A stretch of DNA of 38,216 bases from Parachlamydiales bacterium (GTDB lineage: Bacteria > Chlamydiota > Chlamydiia > Chlamydiales > Parachlamydiaceae): NCBI GenBank assembly GCA_020051235.1, contig JAGVJG010000152.1:1-38216 (forward strand), given 5' to 3'. Positions 8,719 through 16,190 of the stretch are shown in pieces. Every line of letters begins with the position of its first letter. Position 1 is the stretch's first letter. The notes beneath the pieces are model-generated. The model was not told the DNA's origin. It saw only the letters and a program-made list of their open reading frames with translations, and searched no databases. The position numbers and the translations under genes are program-made.

Positions 8719-8719
8719 T
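8691..8719 (+). promoter_or_regulatory. Sigma-70-type promoter for the 6S-like RNA
   Basis: TTGGTT (8691-8696), a 17-base spacer and a perfect TATAAT (8714-8719) lie across the 3' end of the aminotransferase gene, the -10 box overlapping its stop codon. A start near 8726 would place the first base just before the closing stem of the RNA. Confidence 0.6.
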
Positions 8720-8725
8720 TCATCT

Positions 8726-8880
8726 TTCTGTTCCAGTGGAATCCTAAGTTAATAGTCCTATCAACGTAAATTTTATTTTTAAGGGATTGCGAGGCTTTAT
8801 CTCTGTGGAGATTGAGATTAGCGAACCCACCTGAACAAACCTAGTTGTTTGGCGAACTTACACCCTGGAACGGTTTTTTT
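8726..8880 (+). ncRNA. ssrS: Structured RNA resembling 6S RNA
   Basis: About 155 bases with a single long interrupted hairpin. GTTCCAG (8730-8736) pairs with CTGGAAC (8865-8871). Inside a large bubble the fold continues with GGGATTGC pairing GCGAACCC (7 of 8), then CTTTATCTC pairing GAGATTGAG (8 of 9) around a TGTG loop. The 3' side of the bubble holds ACCTGAAC, a small AACAA/TTGTT hairpin and GAACTTACACC, reminiscent of the E. coli 6S RNA segment in the same place. Seven T residues (8874-8880) follow the closing stem. 6S RNA mimics an open promoter and sequesters housekeeping RNA polymerase. The 3' end overlaps the last 23 bases of the convergent gene. The identity as 6S rests on architecture, not on a model search. 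Confidence 0.5.
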
Positions 8881-9739
8881 CCTTTTCTACAGCTATCCTT
8901 TCCGATAAAGCATTAATCGTTTGATTTTCATAGAACAGATCTAAAGGTAATTTCGTTTGAGTGGCTTTTTCTAACTCATCAAGTAGATCAATTGCAATCA
9001 TCGAATCAATTCCATATTTTTGCATATCTTGTTCATCGGAAATCTGAGAAAAATCGATGTGTAGACGATCTTGAAGAATGTGATGGAGCATTTTTCTTAT
9101 TTCTTCTTTTTCCTTATTATTTTTGGTTACATGAGCAAGAGAATCTTCTCGAGGAGAGTAAAGTATTTCTGTAGAAGCATCATTTATAATATATTTTTCA
9201 TCGTCTAAATGACTTAAAAATGATTTAAACTTATTTCCTAATAGACCCATAGCTTGAGCAAAAGTTTTTTCATTTGTATCAGTTATAACCCAGGGCCATA
9301 AAAAAACTTCTGATAGGGGATAAAAACCTAAATAAAATTTTCTTAAATCAATAGGTGTGACAGGAACATAGGCATAGAAGCACTCAATATTGTTTCTTAA
9401 ACCTAACAGAGCAACTCCTTGTTGTAGTAAGAGTCCAGCCCCTGGAGTTAAGGACCAAAGCTCGCTGCCTTCAATCACTTTTTCTGGAGGTAGGTGAGAA
9501 AAATCAGGTTTATTATAAGAAGCCGGAAGCGTGGCTAGATCGTGTAGTACTACTCCTGCAATCATTTGGTTCGTGTCATCATATAAGGCCCACAAATCCC
9601 CGTAGGTTAAGTGAATTTCCCCCAATTTTGATTGAGGAATTTCTCTAAACCCCCCTCCTTTTCTAATTGAGCGCGAAAGGTGGAGATTCGAAATAAATAA
9701 GTCTCTTTCCTGAGGTTGAACGATCTTTTTAAGTTTCAT
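8858..9739 (-). CDS. Acyltransferase-like domain fused to an acyl carrier protein
   Basis: A 293-residue two-part protein. The C-terminal part (about 215-285) is an acyl carrier domain: KYGIDSMIAIDLLDELE holds the phosphopantetheine serine (Ser246) in the classic DS context, followed by PLDLFYENQTINALSERI. The N-terminal 200 residues are not firmly assigned; ELWSLTPGAGLLLQQGVALL and LRKFYLGFYPLSE recall the acetyl-CoA/acyl-binding and FYxxxGF segments of GNAT folds, the fold of FeeM-type N-acyl amino acid synthases. It overlaps the fatty acyl-AMP ligase gene by four bases (ATGA), so the ligase very likely loads this carrier, and the N-terminal domain may transfer the acyl group. It is the last gene of the long minus-strand operon. 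The carrier call is firm, the acyltransferase call is inference. Confidence 0.7.
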   Translation of the reverse strand: MKLKKIVQPQERDLFISNLHLSRSIRKGGGFREIPQSKLGEIHLTYGDLWALYDDTNQMIAGVVLHDLATLPASYNKPDFSHLPPEKVIEGSELWSLTPGAGLLLQQGVALLGLRNNIECFYAYVPVTPIDLRKFYLGFYPLSEVFLWPWVITDTNEKTFAQAMGLLGNKFKSFLSHLDDEKYIINDASTEILYSPREDSLAHVTKNNKEKEEIRKMLHHILQDRLHIDFSQISDEQDMQKYGIDSMIAIDLLDELEKATQTKLPLDLFYENQTINALSERIAVEKEKNRSRV

Positions 9740-11472
9740 ATCGTTTCAAGCTCCTTCTGTAAATAAAGAGCCTTAGTTGCAAGATGCCTAATTTTACCAC
9801 TGGTAGTTTTAAGAAGAGTTTTAGGCTTAATCAAAACGATGTCATGAGGAACAATTTGAAAGTGCTGAAGTATTGTTTGATTGATTAATTGCTTTAATTG
9901 ATTTTGATCAACGTTAACATCTTTTACTTCAGCAACAATTACAAAATCCTCTGAAAGGGATCCTTCAAGTTCAAATGCGGCTACACAGCCCTTTCTTATA
10001 TCCGGATGTGCCATTTCAACAATGACCTCAAAATCGTGAGCATAATAATTTTTACCGTTTATGATGATTAAATCTTTTATACGGCCGGTAATATAAAGTT
10101 CGTTTTTATATAAGAATCCCAAATCTCCTGTTCGAAGGTAAGTAATATCGTTAAATCGTATTAATGCTTTTTCTGTTTCTGAAGGCTCATTCCAATAACC
10201 CTTTGTCACACAATCATTAGAGATACAGATCTCTCCAATTTGCCCTTCTTCACATAACTGAAGAGTTTCGGGAACTAAAAATATGATCTTGCTGTCGGGG
10301 TGAAGCTCCCCATTGCTTACGATTTCTTTATAGGGAGCTTCATCTATTGCTTCTTTAAAGTACCCTTTTCTATAAGCATCAATATCTAGATGAAAAATGT
10401 GAGGGTGCTCATTGTTTTTTCGGCCAGAAACTAATAATGTGGCCTCAGCGAGCCCATAGACGGGAAAAAATTTAACTAAATCAAGTTTAAATCTTTCAGA
10501 GAATTTTTTTAGAGTATCTAATCTAATTACTTCTGCTCCGTTTAAGATCCATTTTAAAGAATGCAAATCTACGCTCTCAAGCTGTTCATCAGACACTTTT
10601 TTTAAAAGTAATTCAAACGAGAAATTGGGCGCAGAGAAACCTTCCGCTTTATAATTTGAGATTATTTGAAGGAATTTAAAAGGAGTTCTTAAAAAATCTA
10701 TGGGCGACATCATAATAGATGTCCCTTTGTAATAAATCGGATATAGAATGCAGCCAATTAAGCCCATATCATGATAAGGAGGAAGCCAGGTTGCACAAGT
10801 GATCTTAAAATCGTTCATATTTATGGCGTAGTTTATATGCTCGAATTGGGTGACTAAATTCTTCATCGAGATTTGAACGCCTTTACCGTGCGAAGTAGAT
10901 CCTGAGGTATATTGAAAAAAGACGGGCTCTTCCCAAGTTTCTTTTATCTCGAGAGGTTTAGAACTATCAGGTATTTTTTCGATGGGAACCCATCTATGAT
11001 CCAAATTACCGATTTCAATATCATGATGCACTTTATTTAACAGATGGTGAAGAGGTTTTGTGAATGAATATTTTTTTAAAATGTTAAGAAAACCTAAACG
11101 ATAAAATTTCTTAATTAGATCGTCCGTAGTTAATACTAAAGAGCAATTAGAATTTTCTAAAATTTTATTAAATCTATGGGCGGTTTCTTTGTTAAGAGGC
11201 GGCATAGTAGGCACCGCTATCATTCCTGAGAATAAACAAGCGTAAAAGGCGACAACGAATTCGATGCCCGGTGCAAAACATAGGACTATTCGATCCCCAA
11301 TTTTGCAATGTTCATTTAAATAATTAGAAATAGGAGCTATTTTTTGTATTAGCTCTTCATAGGTAAGTTGCTGCTTTAAATTGTCTGCCAAAAAGCCTAA
11401 TGCAAAGGCTTCGGGCTTACTTTGAGCCTGCGATAGTAATTCATATACTAAGCTTGATTTAATAAGTGGCAT
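9736..11472 (-). CDS. Fatty acyl-AMP ligase-like adenylate-forming enzyme
   Basis: ANL-superfamily enzyme, 578 residues, predicted to adenylate a fatty acid and pass it to an acyl carrier protein. Motifs in order: FFQYTSGSTSHGKG (P-loop, about 185-198), ATWLPPYHDMGLIG (227-240), ILNGAEVI, FFPVYGLAEATLL, YLRTGDLGFL, ITGRIKDLIIINGKNYYAHD, and the C-terminal KTTSGKIRH with the adenylation lysine at about 560. The PPYHDMGL and GKNYYAHDFE wording is characteristic of fatty acyl-AMP ligases rather than acyl-CoA ligases. All catalytic segments are intact. The next gene overlaps by four bases and carries an acyl carrier domain. A 61-base AT-rich gap separates it from the upstream ThiF gene, the largest gap in the operon. 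Confidence 0.85.
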   Translation of the reverse strand: MPLIKSSLVYELLSQAQSKPEAFALGFLADNLKQQLTYEELIQKIAPISNYLNEHCKIGDRIVLCFAPGIEFVVAFYACLFSGMIAVPTMPPLNKETAHRFNKILENSNCSLVLTTDDLIKKFYRLGFLNILKKYSFTKPLHHLLNKVHHDIEIGNLDHRWVPIEKIPDSSKPLEIKETWEEPVFFQYTSGSTSHGKGVQISMKNLVTQFEHINYAINMNDFKITCATWLPPYHDMGLIGCILYPIYYKGTSIMMSPIDFLRTPFKFLQIISNYKAEGFSAPNFSFELLLKKVSDEQLESVDLHSLKWILNGAEVIRLDTLKKFSERFKLDLVKFFPVYGLAEATLLVSGRKNNEHPHIFHLDIDAYRKGYFKEAIDEAPYKEIVSNGELHPDSKIIFLVPETLQLCEEGQIGEICISNDCVTKGYWNEPSETEKALIRFNDITYLRTGDLGFLYKNELYITGRIKDLIIINGKNYYAHDFEVIVEMAHPDIRKGCVAAFELEGSLSEDFVIVAEVKDVNVDQNQLKQLINQTILQHFQIVPHDIVLIKPKTLLKTTSGKIRHLATKALYLQKELETI

Positions 11473-11533
11473 ATTTATATTTAATTATAAAATATGTTCT
11501 AAATCAATAGGTAGTTATTTTAATTAATTAAAT

Positions 11534-12394
11534 TTAATTCTCAATTATTAAGTTTTTAATAATTTTGAAAGTTATAAAAGACAGAGGGTTCGAATTTCCC
11601 CAGGGCCTATAGCATTTTTTTTGTTTGTATGACCAAGCGTCATATTGAATAGACGTTGGAGCGAAAACCACAGGTCCGCGCTTACAGAGGATTTTAACTA
11701 CCTCTGTGCAAGCGACCCCTGCGCACAAAGTTACACCCACCGGAGTGCTTGGGACTTTTTTTAATTTAAAATTAACAAATGATTTATCAATTAAAGCTCC
11801 ACGATGCAAAAAGGAAGGGGCAAGTCCAACTAGAAATCTAATGCTTTGATCTTCTTCCGAATATCCATCTAATTTAAAATACTCTTCAAAACTCATTTTG
11901 TTCGGGTGAAAGTTTAAGAGGGAAGCGCTAAATCCAAGAGGAGCTACCGTAGTCGCATAAATCTTATTTTTATGACAGAGAGCAAAAATTTTTCTTCTTT
12001 CTTGCAGTGCCCAAAAATCCAATCCATCTAAATACAGATCAACGTCTTTAAGAAATTCATTTCTGTTTCCGTCATGAACACCTTCTGCAAAAGAAGTGAT
12101 TTCCATTTCCGGATTTATTTTTAAGGCCATTTCTTTGATGACGTTCGTTTTTTCTTTACCAAGAGTATCGAGATTGGCGCCAAATTGACGATTGAAATTT
12201 GCAAGTTCAAAGGTGTCATTATCAGCAATATGCAGTTTTCCTACCCCCATACGTGCAAGGATAAGCGCATATATGCCTCCTACCCCACCCGCTCCTGCAA
12301 TAGCCACCCTTTTATTACGAAGAATGTTTAATTCATTTGGAGTAAGCCACCCTAATGTACGACTAAAGGCCTCTTCATAATTGAAATTATCCAT
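11534..12394 (-). CDS. ThiF/MoeB/E1-like adenylyltransferase
   Basis: A 286-residue E1-like enzyme that would adenylate a carboxylate, classically the C-terminus of a ubiquitin-like or sulfur-carrier protein or, in biosynthetic clusters, a small acid. Seen: NKRVAIAGAGGVGGIYALIL (nucleotide-binding glycine loop, residues 34-40), ADNDTFELANFNRQF (the DxxxxNxxRQ segment), GKEKTNV, and a DGLDF segment. No CxxC zinc pair is evident. The ATG at 12394 lies within the end of the nitroreductase gene (8-base overlap) behind a GAGG sequence; an upstream TTG at 12412 is less likely. Mycobacterial Rv1355c-type proteins join a ThiF domain and a nitroreductase domain in one chain, so these two adjacent genes probably act together. 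Substrate is unknown. Confidence 0.75.
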   Translation of the reverse strand: MDNFNYEEAFSRTLGWLTPNELNILRNKRVAIAGAGGVGGIYALILARMGVGKLHIADNDTFELANFNRQFGANLDTLGKEKTNVIKEMALKINPEMEITSFAEGVHDGNRNEFLKDVDLYLDGLDFWALQERRKIFALCHKNKIYATTVAPLGFSASLLNFHPNKMSFEEYFKLDGYSEEDQSIRFLVGLAPSFLHRGALIDKSFVNFKLKKVPSTPVGVTLCAGVACTEVVKILCKRGPVVFAPTSIQYDAWSYKQKKCYRPWGNSNPLSFITFKIIKNLIIEN

Positions 12395-13403
12395 GATATT
12401 TAAGTTCCTCAAGCGTTAAGCGATCAGATCGGGCAGAAGGAGGTTTAGCAAATCCTACTCGTGATAGCATAGCCATCGTTACATGCTGAGGAAACAATTC
12501 ACGAAATTTTTTGTATAAATGATTTAAAAGTTTTTCTTTGGATTTATCGTAAGGATTAACTCCATCATGGGCATATCTTGAAAAAATAATAGGACCTGAC
12601 TCCATTTGGAGGGATACATTATTTTTTGTACATTCAAGCCAAAATCTCTGAAAATTTTCTCCTGCTTTAATAAAGTCTTCACGAGTTGTTAATTCACGGG
12701 GAGGCATTAAGGCGACATGAGCTCCGGTTCGAAGGGAAGGTAAAAAAAATCCAAAAAATGCGGAGATATACTTTCCTCCAAGACGATGAAAAACCCATTT
12801 TGTTAGAAAAGGAGATTTAAAAATTTGTCTCGCCATCCATAGGTTTAACGAATCAAGGCCCAAAGTTTCGTCAGCTAAACGATACTTGCTAGTTTTAGCA
12901 TTCCAATCAATAATGCCCTTTGTAGCTGGCTGTGCAAGCAAATCAAAAACAAACATTAACTTAGCTATTTTGGGTAAATAGTTTTCATCAAACCAAGCAA
13001 GAGTCCATCCATTATCTAAGTTTTTTCCCAGCTCTGATTTCAAATTTTCGGAGATTTTTTTGCGACTATAAGGAAATCGATTGGTAACTCTAGAATAGAT
13101 GTAGGGTTCAAGTTCATTTATGACGGGATTGTCATTAGGAATTAGGGTGAGGGTAAAATCGTTATTATTTTGTTCAATTTTTAAACTTCCATAGCGACTT
13201 GCGGCGATTCGGCAAGATTCAAGAAGGCACCCGACTGCAAACTGGCTGTAATTTCCTTTATAATCTTGAACGGTTTCTTTTGAGCAATCAAAAGTATGAA
13301 CGATAACGGTAGTAGGATTTAAAAATTCAAAGCGCCATGGTTGCGTGTTATCTCCACTTGGTGCCCATCTAGCGAGGTCCATAATCTTTTCAATGGGAGT
13401 CAT
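12387..13403 (-). CDS. Nitroreductase-like flavoprotein (Acg/Rv1355c-like)
   Basis: A 338-residue protein of the FMN-dependent nitroreductase superfamily. The N-terminal MDLARWAPSGDNTQPWRFEF (residues 8-27) is the usual FMN-binding R-(W/Y)-APS-xxN-xQPW signature. A second half follows with RTGAHVALMPP and RVGFAKPPSARSDRLTLEEL, where the family normally has its RxGxP...R flavin contacts. Length suits the double-module Acg-like subgroup. Oxidation or reduction of a bound intermediate is the expected chemistry. An excellent ribosome site AGGAG lies five bases before the ATG. The start overlaps the ABC ATPase gene by 14 bases and the end overlaps the ThiF gene by eight. Confidence 0.7.
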   Translation of the reverse strand: MTPIEKIMDLARWAPSGDNTQPWRFEFLNPTTVIVHTFDCSKETVQDYKGNYSQFAVGCLLESCRIAASRYGSLKIEQNNNDFTLTLIPNDNPVINELEPYIYSRVTNRFPYSRKKISENLKSELGKNLDNGWTLAWFDENYLPKIAKLMFVFDLLAQPATKGIIDWNAKTSKYRLADETLGLDSLNLWMARQIFKSPFLTKWVFHRLGGKYISAFFGFFLPSLRTGAHVALMPPRELTTREDFIKAGENFQRFWLECTKNNVSLQMESGPIIFSRYAHDGVNPYDKSKEKLLNHLYKKFRELFPQHVTMAMLSRVGFAKPPSARSDRLTLEELKYHG

Positions 13404-14082
13404 TTTTCTCCTTTAGATGACCTTCATCCAAATACAAGGCTCGAGAAGCAAAGTTTATAGCCCGATGATCATGTGTAATCATTAAAACAGATCGATTTTT
13501 TTCTTTTGAAAGATCTTGTAAGGTATGAAAAACCAACTTCGCATTTTCTAAATCAAGTACAGATGTCGGTTCATCGCAAAGTAAAATGGGAGGTTCATTC
13601 ATTAAAGCGCGAATAATGGCAATTCTTTGTTTTTCTCCGCCTGACAATTCGTAAGGGAAGCTTTTAGAGTGACTTTTGAGTTTGAATCTTTCAAGGTAAT
13701 AGTAAGCACGATCTTTTTCTTCTTGAGAAACTTTTTTTCCTTGAATTCCACACGGTAGAAGCAAATTTTCAATGATATTAAGAGCAGGCACAAGAGTTGA
13801 GTTTTGAAAAACAAAGCCGATATCGTGAAGCCGTTTTGTTGTTTGTTCGTCTTCTGTTAATCCTTTTACTTCTTGACCTTTTATGTAAACAGAGCCTTCT
13901 GATGGAGTAAGGATGAGTCCTAGAATCGATAAAAGTGTCGTTTTACCACTTCCTGAAGGGCCCATTATCATTACAGATTCGTTAGGCGCTATTGACAAAT
14001 TGATATTAAAAAGAACTCTTCTATTCTGTTGGCCATCGAAATAATCTTTACTGATATTTTCGGCGCGGATGATTTCATTCAT
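13390..14082 (-). CDS. ABC transporter ATP-binding protein, LolD/MacB/DevA type
   Basis: Cytoplasmic ATPase subunit, 230 residues, with Walker A GPSGSGKT, Q-loop FVFQNS, signature LSGGEKQR, Walker B ILLCDEP and H-loop MITHDH. This subfamily drives mechanotransmission exporters together with an FtsX-fold permease, here the gene at 16187-17320, rather than classical flippases. The ATG at 14082 lies inside the TolC gene end (ATGAATGA); a TTG nine bases upstream is the alternative. It sits between the TolC gene and the nitroreductase gene with overlaps on both sides. The exporter genes are ordered permease, membrane fusion protein, TolC, ATPase. Confidence 0.9.
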   Translation of the reverse strand: MNEIIRAENISKDYFDGQQNRRVLFNINLSIAPNESVMIMGPSGSGKTTLLSILGLILTPSEGSVYIKGQEVKGLTEDEQTTKRLHDIGFVFQNSTLVPALNIIENLLLPCGIQGKKVSQEEKDRAYYYLERFKLKSHSKSFPYELSGGEKQRIAIIRALMNEPPILLCDEPTSVLDLENAKLVFHTLQDLSKEKNRSVLMITHDHRAINFASRALYLDEGHLKEKNDSH

Positions 14083-15349
14083 TAATATCAATCCCAGAGA
14101 TTCTTCTTAAAGCGTAATAGCTTCTTAGTAAGTTGTAGGCTGATCTTTCATAAATATGTCTTGACCTTGCGTGTTCTAATGCGGAATCTCGATATTCCAA
14201 AGGCGTTACTTTACCGACTTTTAGCCTTTCTAAGGCTTGTGTGAGCGCAAGTTTACTTAAGTCTAAAGATTCTTCAGAGGATTGTAATATGGCAAGTGAT
14301 TCTCTAACTTCTTCAAGTTGATTTAAAGTATCACGCTGAAGATTACTCGCAATTCTCTCGTAATCAAATCGACTTGATCGTTCACGATAACGGGCTTGCC
14401 TAATCCGACTTTCTCTTCCAAAACTGTCAAATATATTCCACGTTAATTGAAAGCCCCCAAGCCAAGTGTATCTTTGTTTCGTAAATTTCGGGGCGCCGAT
14501 AAATTGTTGTTGATAGGAGGCCATCGAGCTTACGACTGGATAATATTCTGCCGTGTGTGAGTAAACAGTTTGCTTTCTAGAATTAACTTCAAAGGCCTGC
14601 CTTAACAAGTCTGGATTGTATGAAAGGGCAAGTTCTTGCCAATAGCAGTCACTTGCAAAAAAGGGATTTAGAAAACGACCTAGATCAATTTGCTTGTCGA
14701 TTGGTTCAATGTCTTCATTAGGATCGATGCCGATAAGGTTCTTTAAATTGTTCAGGGACTGTTTATAATCCTTTTGGGCGGTGTATAAAGAGGCTTTGCT
14801 ATTAGCTATCGACACTTTGCTTTGATTTACTTGATAAATGGCCGATTTTCCAGCTGCTGCTCTTCTCTCTTCTTGTTGAAGGCCTTCCGTTAATATCGAT
14901 ATATTTTCATTTTGAATGGCTATATCATCTAGATTCAAAACGGCAAGCCAATAAGTTGATCGCACTTGAAATAGAAGGTTATTTTTTAAATTTTCAACTT
15001 CATATTCCATCGCTTGATGGCTAAGTTTTCCCGCTCTAATTTGATGATAAAGCTCTTTAGAAAAGAGCATTTGATTAAATTGAAAGCCTGTTTGCCAAAA
15101 ATTATCTTGTGGGAGAATGCCTGGTAAAAGTGCAATTTTTTCTTCAGACTTTTGATAGGTGCCTACAAACTGAGCCTGAGGGAAATATTGTGACATAATT
15201 TCTTCCGCTCTTTCATACGAAACGTTTGCGAGCTCGATTAATGCGTTAAGTTCTTTATTATATTTTAGGGCAATGCATTCCGCTTCTTCTAAAGATATTT
15301 CTCGCGCGGTGAGCGTAAAGACAAAGAGCAGACTAATTAGGTTCCACAT
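14075..15349 (-). CDS. TolC-family outer membrane efflux protein
   Basis: A 424-residue outer-membrane channel protein predicted to form the trimeric exit duct for the adjacent ABC exporter. A signal peptide (MWNLISLLFVFTLTARE) precedes ISLEEAECIALKYNKEL, the usual first helix of TolC proteins. Two long helical repeats follow, the second ending in YRDSALEHARSRHIYERSAY and the typical LLRSYYALRRISG. The TolC repeat motif with DxFGRxSRIRQARY (compare N-DxGxRxxxxxQA) is present near residue 305. I chose the ATG at 15349 because it puts the signal peptide at the N-terminus; an ATG at 15409 adds 20 residues inside the upstream gene. It overlaps the HlyD gene by 17 bases. Confidence 0.85.
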   Translation of the reverse strand: MWNLISLLFVFTLTAREISLEEAECIALKYNKELNALIELANVSYERAEEIMSQYFPQAQFVGTYQKSEEKIALLPGILPQDNFWQTGFQFNQMLFSKELYHQIRAGKLSHQAMEYEVENLKNNLLFQVRSTYWLAVLNLDDIAIQNENISILTEGLQQEERRAAAGKSAIYQVNQSKVSIANSKASLYTAQKDYKQSLNNLKNLIGIDPNEDIEPIDKQIDLGRFLNPFFASDCYWQELALSYNPDLLRQAFEVNSRKQTVYSHTAEYYPVVSSMASYQQQFIGAPKFTKQRYTWLGGFQLTWNIFDSFGRESRIRQARYRERSSRFDYERIASNLQRDTLNQLEEVRESLAILQSSEESLDLSKLALTQALERLKVGKVTPLEYRDSALEHARSRHIYERSAYNLLRSYYALRRISGIDINE

Positions 15350-16190
15350 ACACCACCAGCTCGATCGGTAGATTTTCTTCGTTTGGTGTAAAGCTGATAA
15401 AGGCTTCAAGATATTTTATATCCACCATCACAGTAGGATCTTCAATTAGGAAATTGGGAGGTCCCATATAAAGACCTTTACGAATGAAGTCTCCTTCCCC
15501 AAGTTTCTTATTTGTATCGGCGTTAAAAATTGAATAACTGCCTGGTTTAATTCTATTGATCCAATAAGAATCGACTCTTAAGTTCACCCAAAGATCCTTT
15601 TTGCCTACAATGAACAAACGATCGCCCGGTTGAAAGGTTTGCCCTAGAAGTACATCCATTCGATATACACGACCGTCGAAAGGTGCCGTTAATAATAGTT
15701 GATCATATTCTACTTGAGATTGCGCTAAATTTTTTTTAGATACATTTAACTCTGCTTGCGAAAGTTCAAATTCCAGTTGTGATTGTTTAAATTCAAACTC
15801 ATCGATTACTTGTGTACTAATTAGTTTTGAATTTCTTTCGAAGCGATCTTTATTTATGGCAAGAGCCGCTTCTTTTGATTGAACCTCAGCTGTTAGAGAA
15901 TCTAAACGAGCTTTTTCTGTTTTTCGATCTAACTCAACAAGGGGCTCGCCTTCTTTAATAAAATCTCCTGCTACCACAAAAATTTTATCGACTCTTTTGG
16001 CAAGGGGAGGATTTACGTATACGGGCCTGTCGTAGGGTTCAATTAATCCATAGATTCTATAGGCAACGGTATTTACATCAGGGGGTTCAATAGGATTCGT
16101 GGTTGGAACAACGTTCAAAAGTGATTTAGTAATGTAAACCAAAGCTAAAGCTAGTACAACAATTCCAATAAGATAGAGAGGCTTTTTCAT
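15333..16190 (-). CDS. HlyD/DevB-type membrane fusion protein
   Basis: Periplasmic adaptor, 285 residues, joining an inner-membrane ABC exporter to a TolC channel. One N-terminal membrane segment (about 4-24) is followed by a biotinyl-lipoyl-like half motif (GLIEPYDRPVYVNPPLAKRV, then VAGDFIKEGEPLVELD). A short coiled-coil hairpin spans about 88-160 (KARLDSLTAEVQSKEAALAI onwards), and the second lipoyl half is LLLTAPFDGRVYRMDVLLGQ. The short length and the permease/ATPase neighbours fit the DevB/MacA-like branch. It overlaps the permease by four bases (ATGA). Confidence 0.85.
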   Translation of the reverse strand: MKKPLYLIGIVVLALALVYITKSLLNVVPTTNPIEPPDVNTVAYRIYGLIEPYDRPVYVNPPLAKRVDKIFVVAGDFIKEGEPLVELDRKTEKARLDSLTAEVQSKEAALAINKDRFERNSKLISTQVIDEFEFKQSQLEFELSQAELNVSKKNLAQSQVEYDQLLLTAPFDGRVYRMDVLLGQTFQPGDRLFIVGKKDLWVNLRVDSYWINRIKPGSYSIFNADTNKKLGEGDFIRKGLYMGPPNFLIEDPTVMVDIKYLEAFISFTPNEENLPIELVVYVEPN

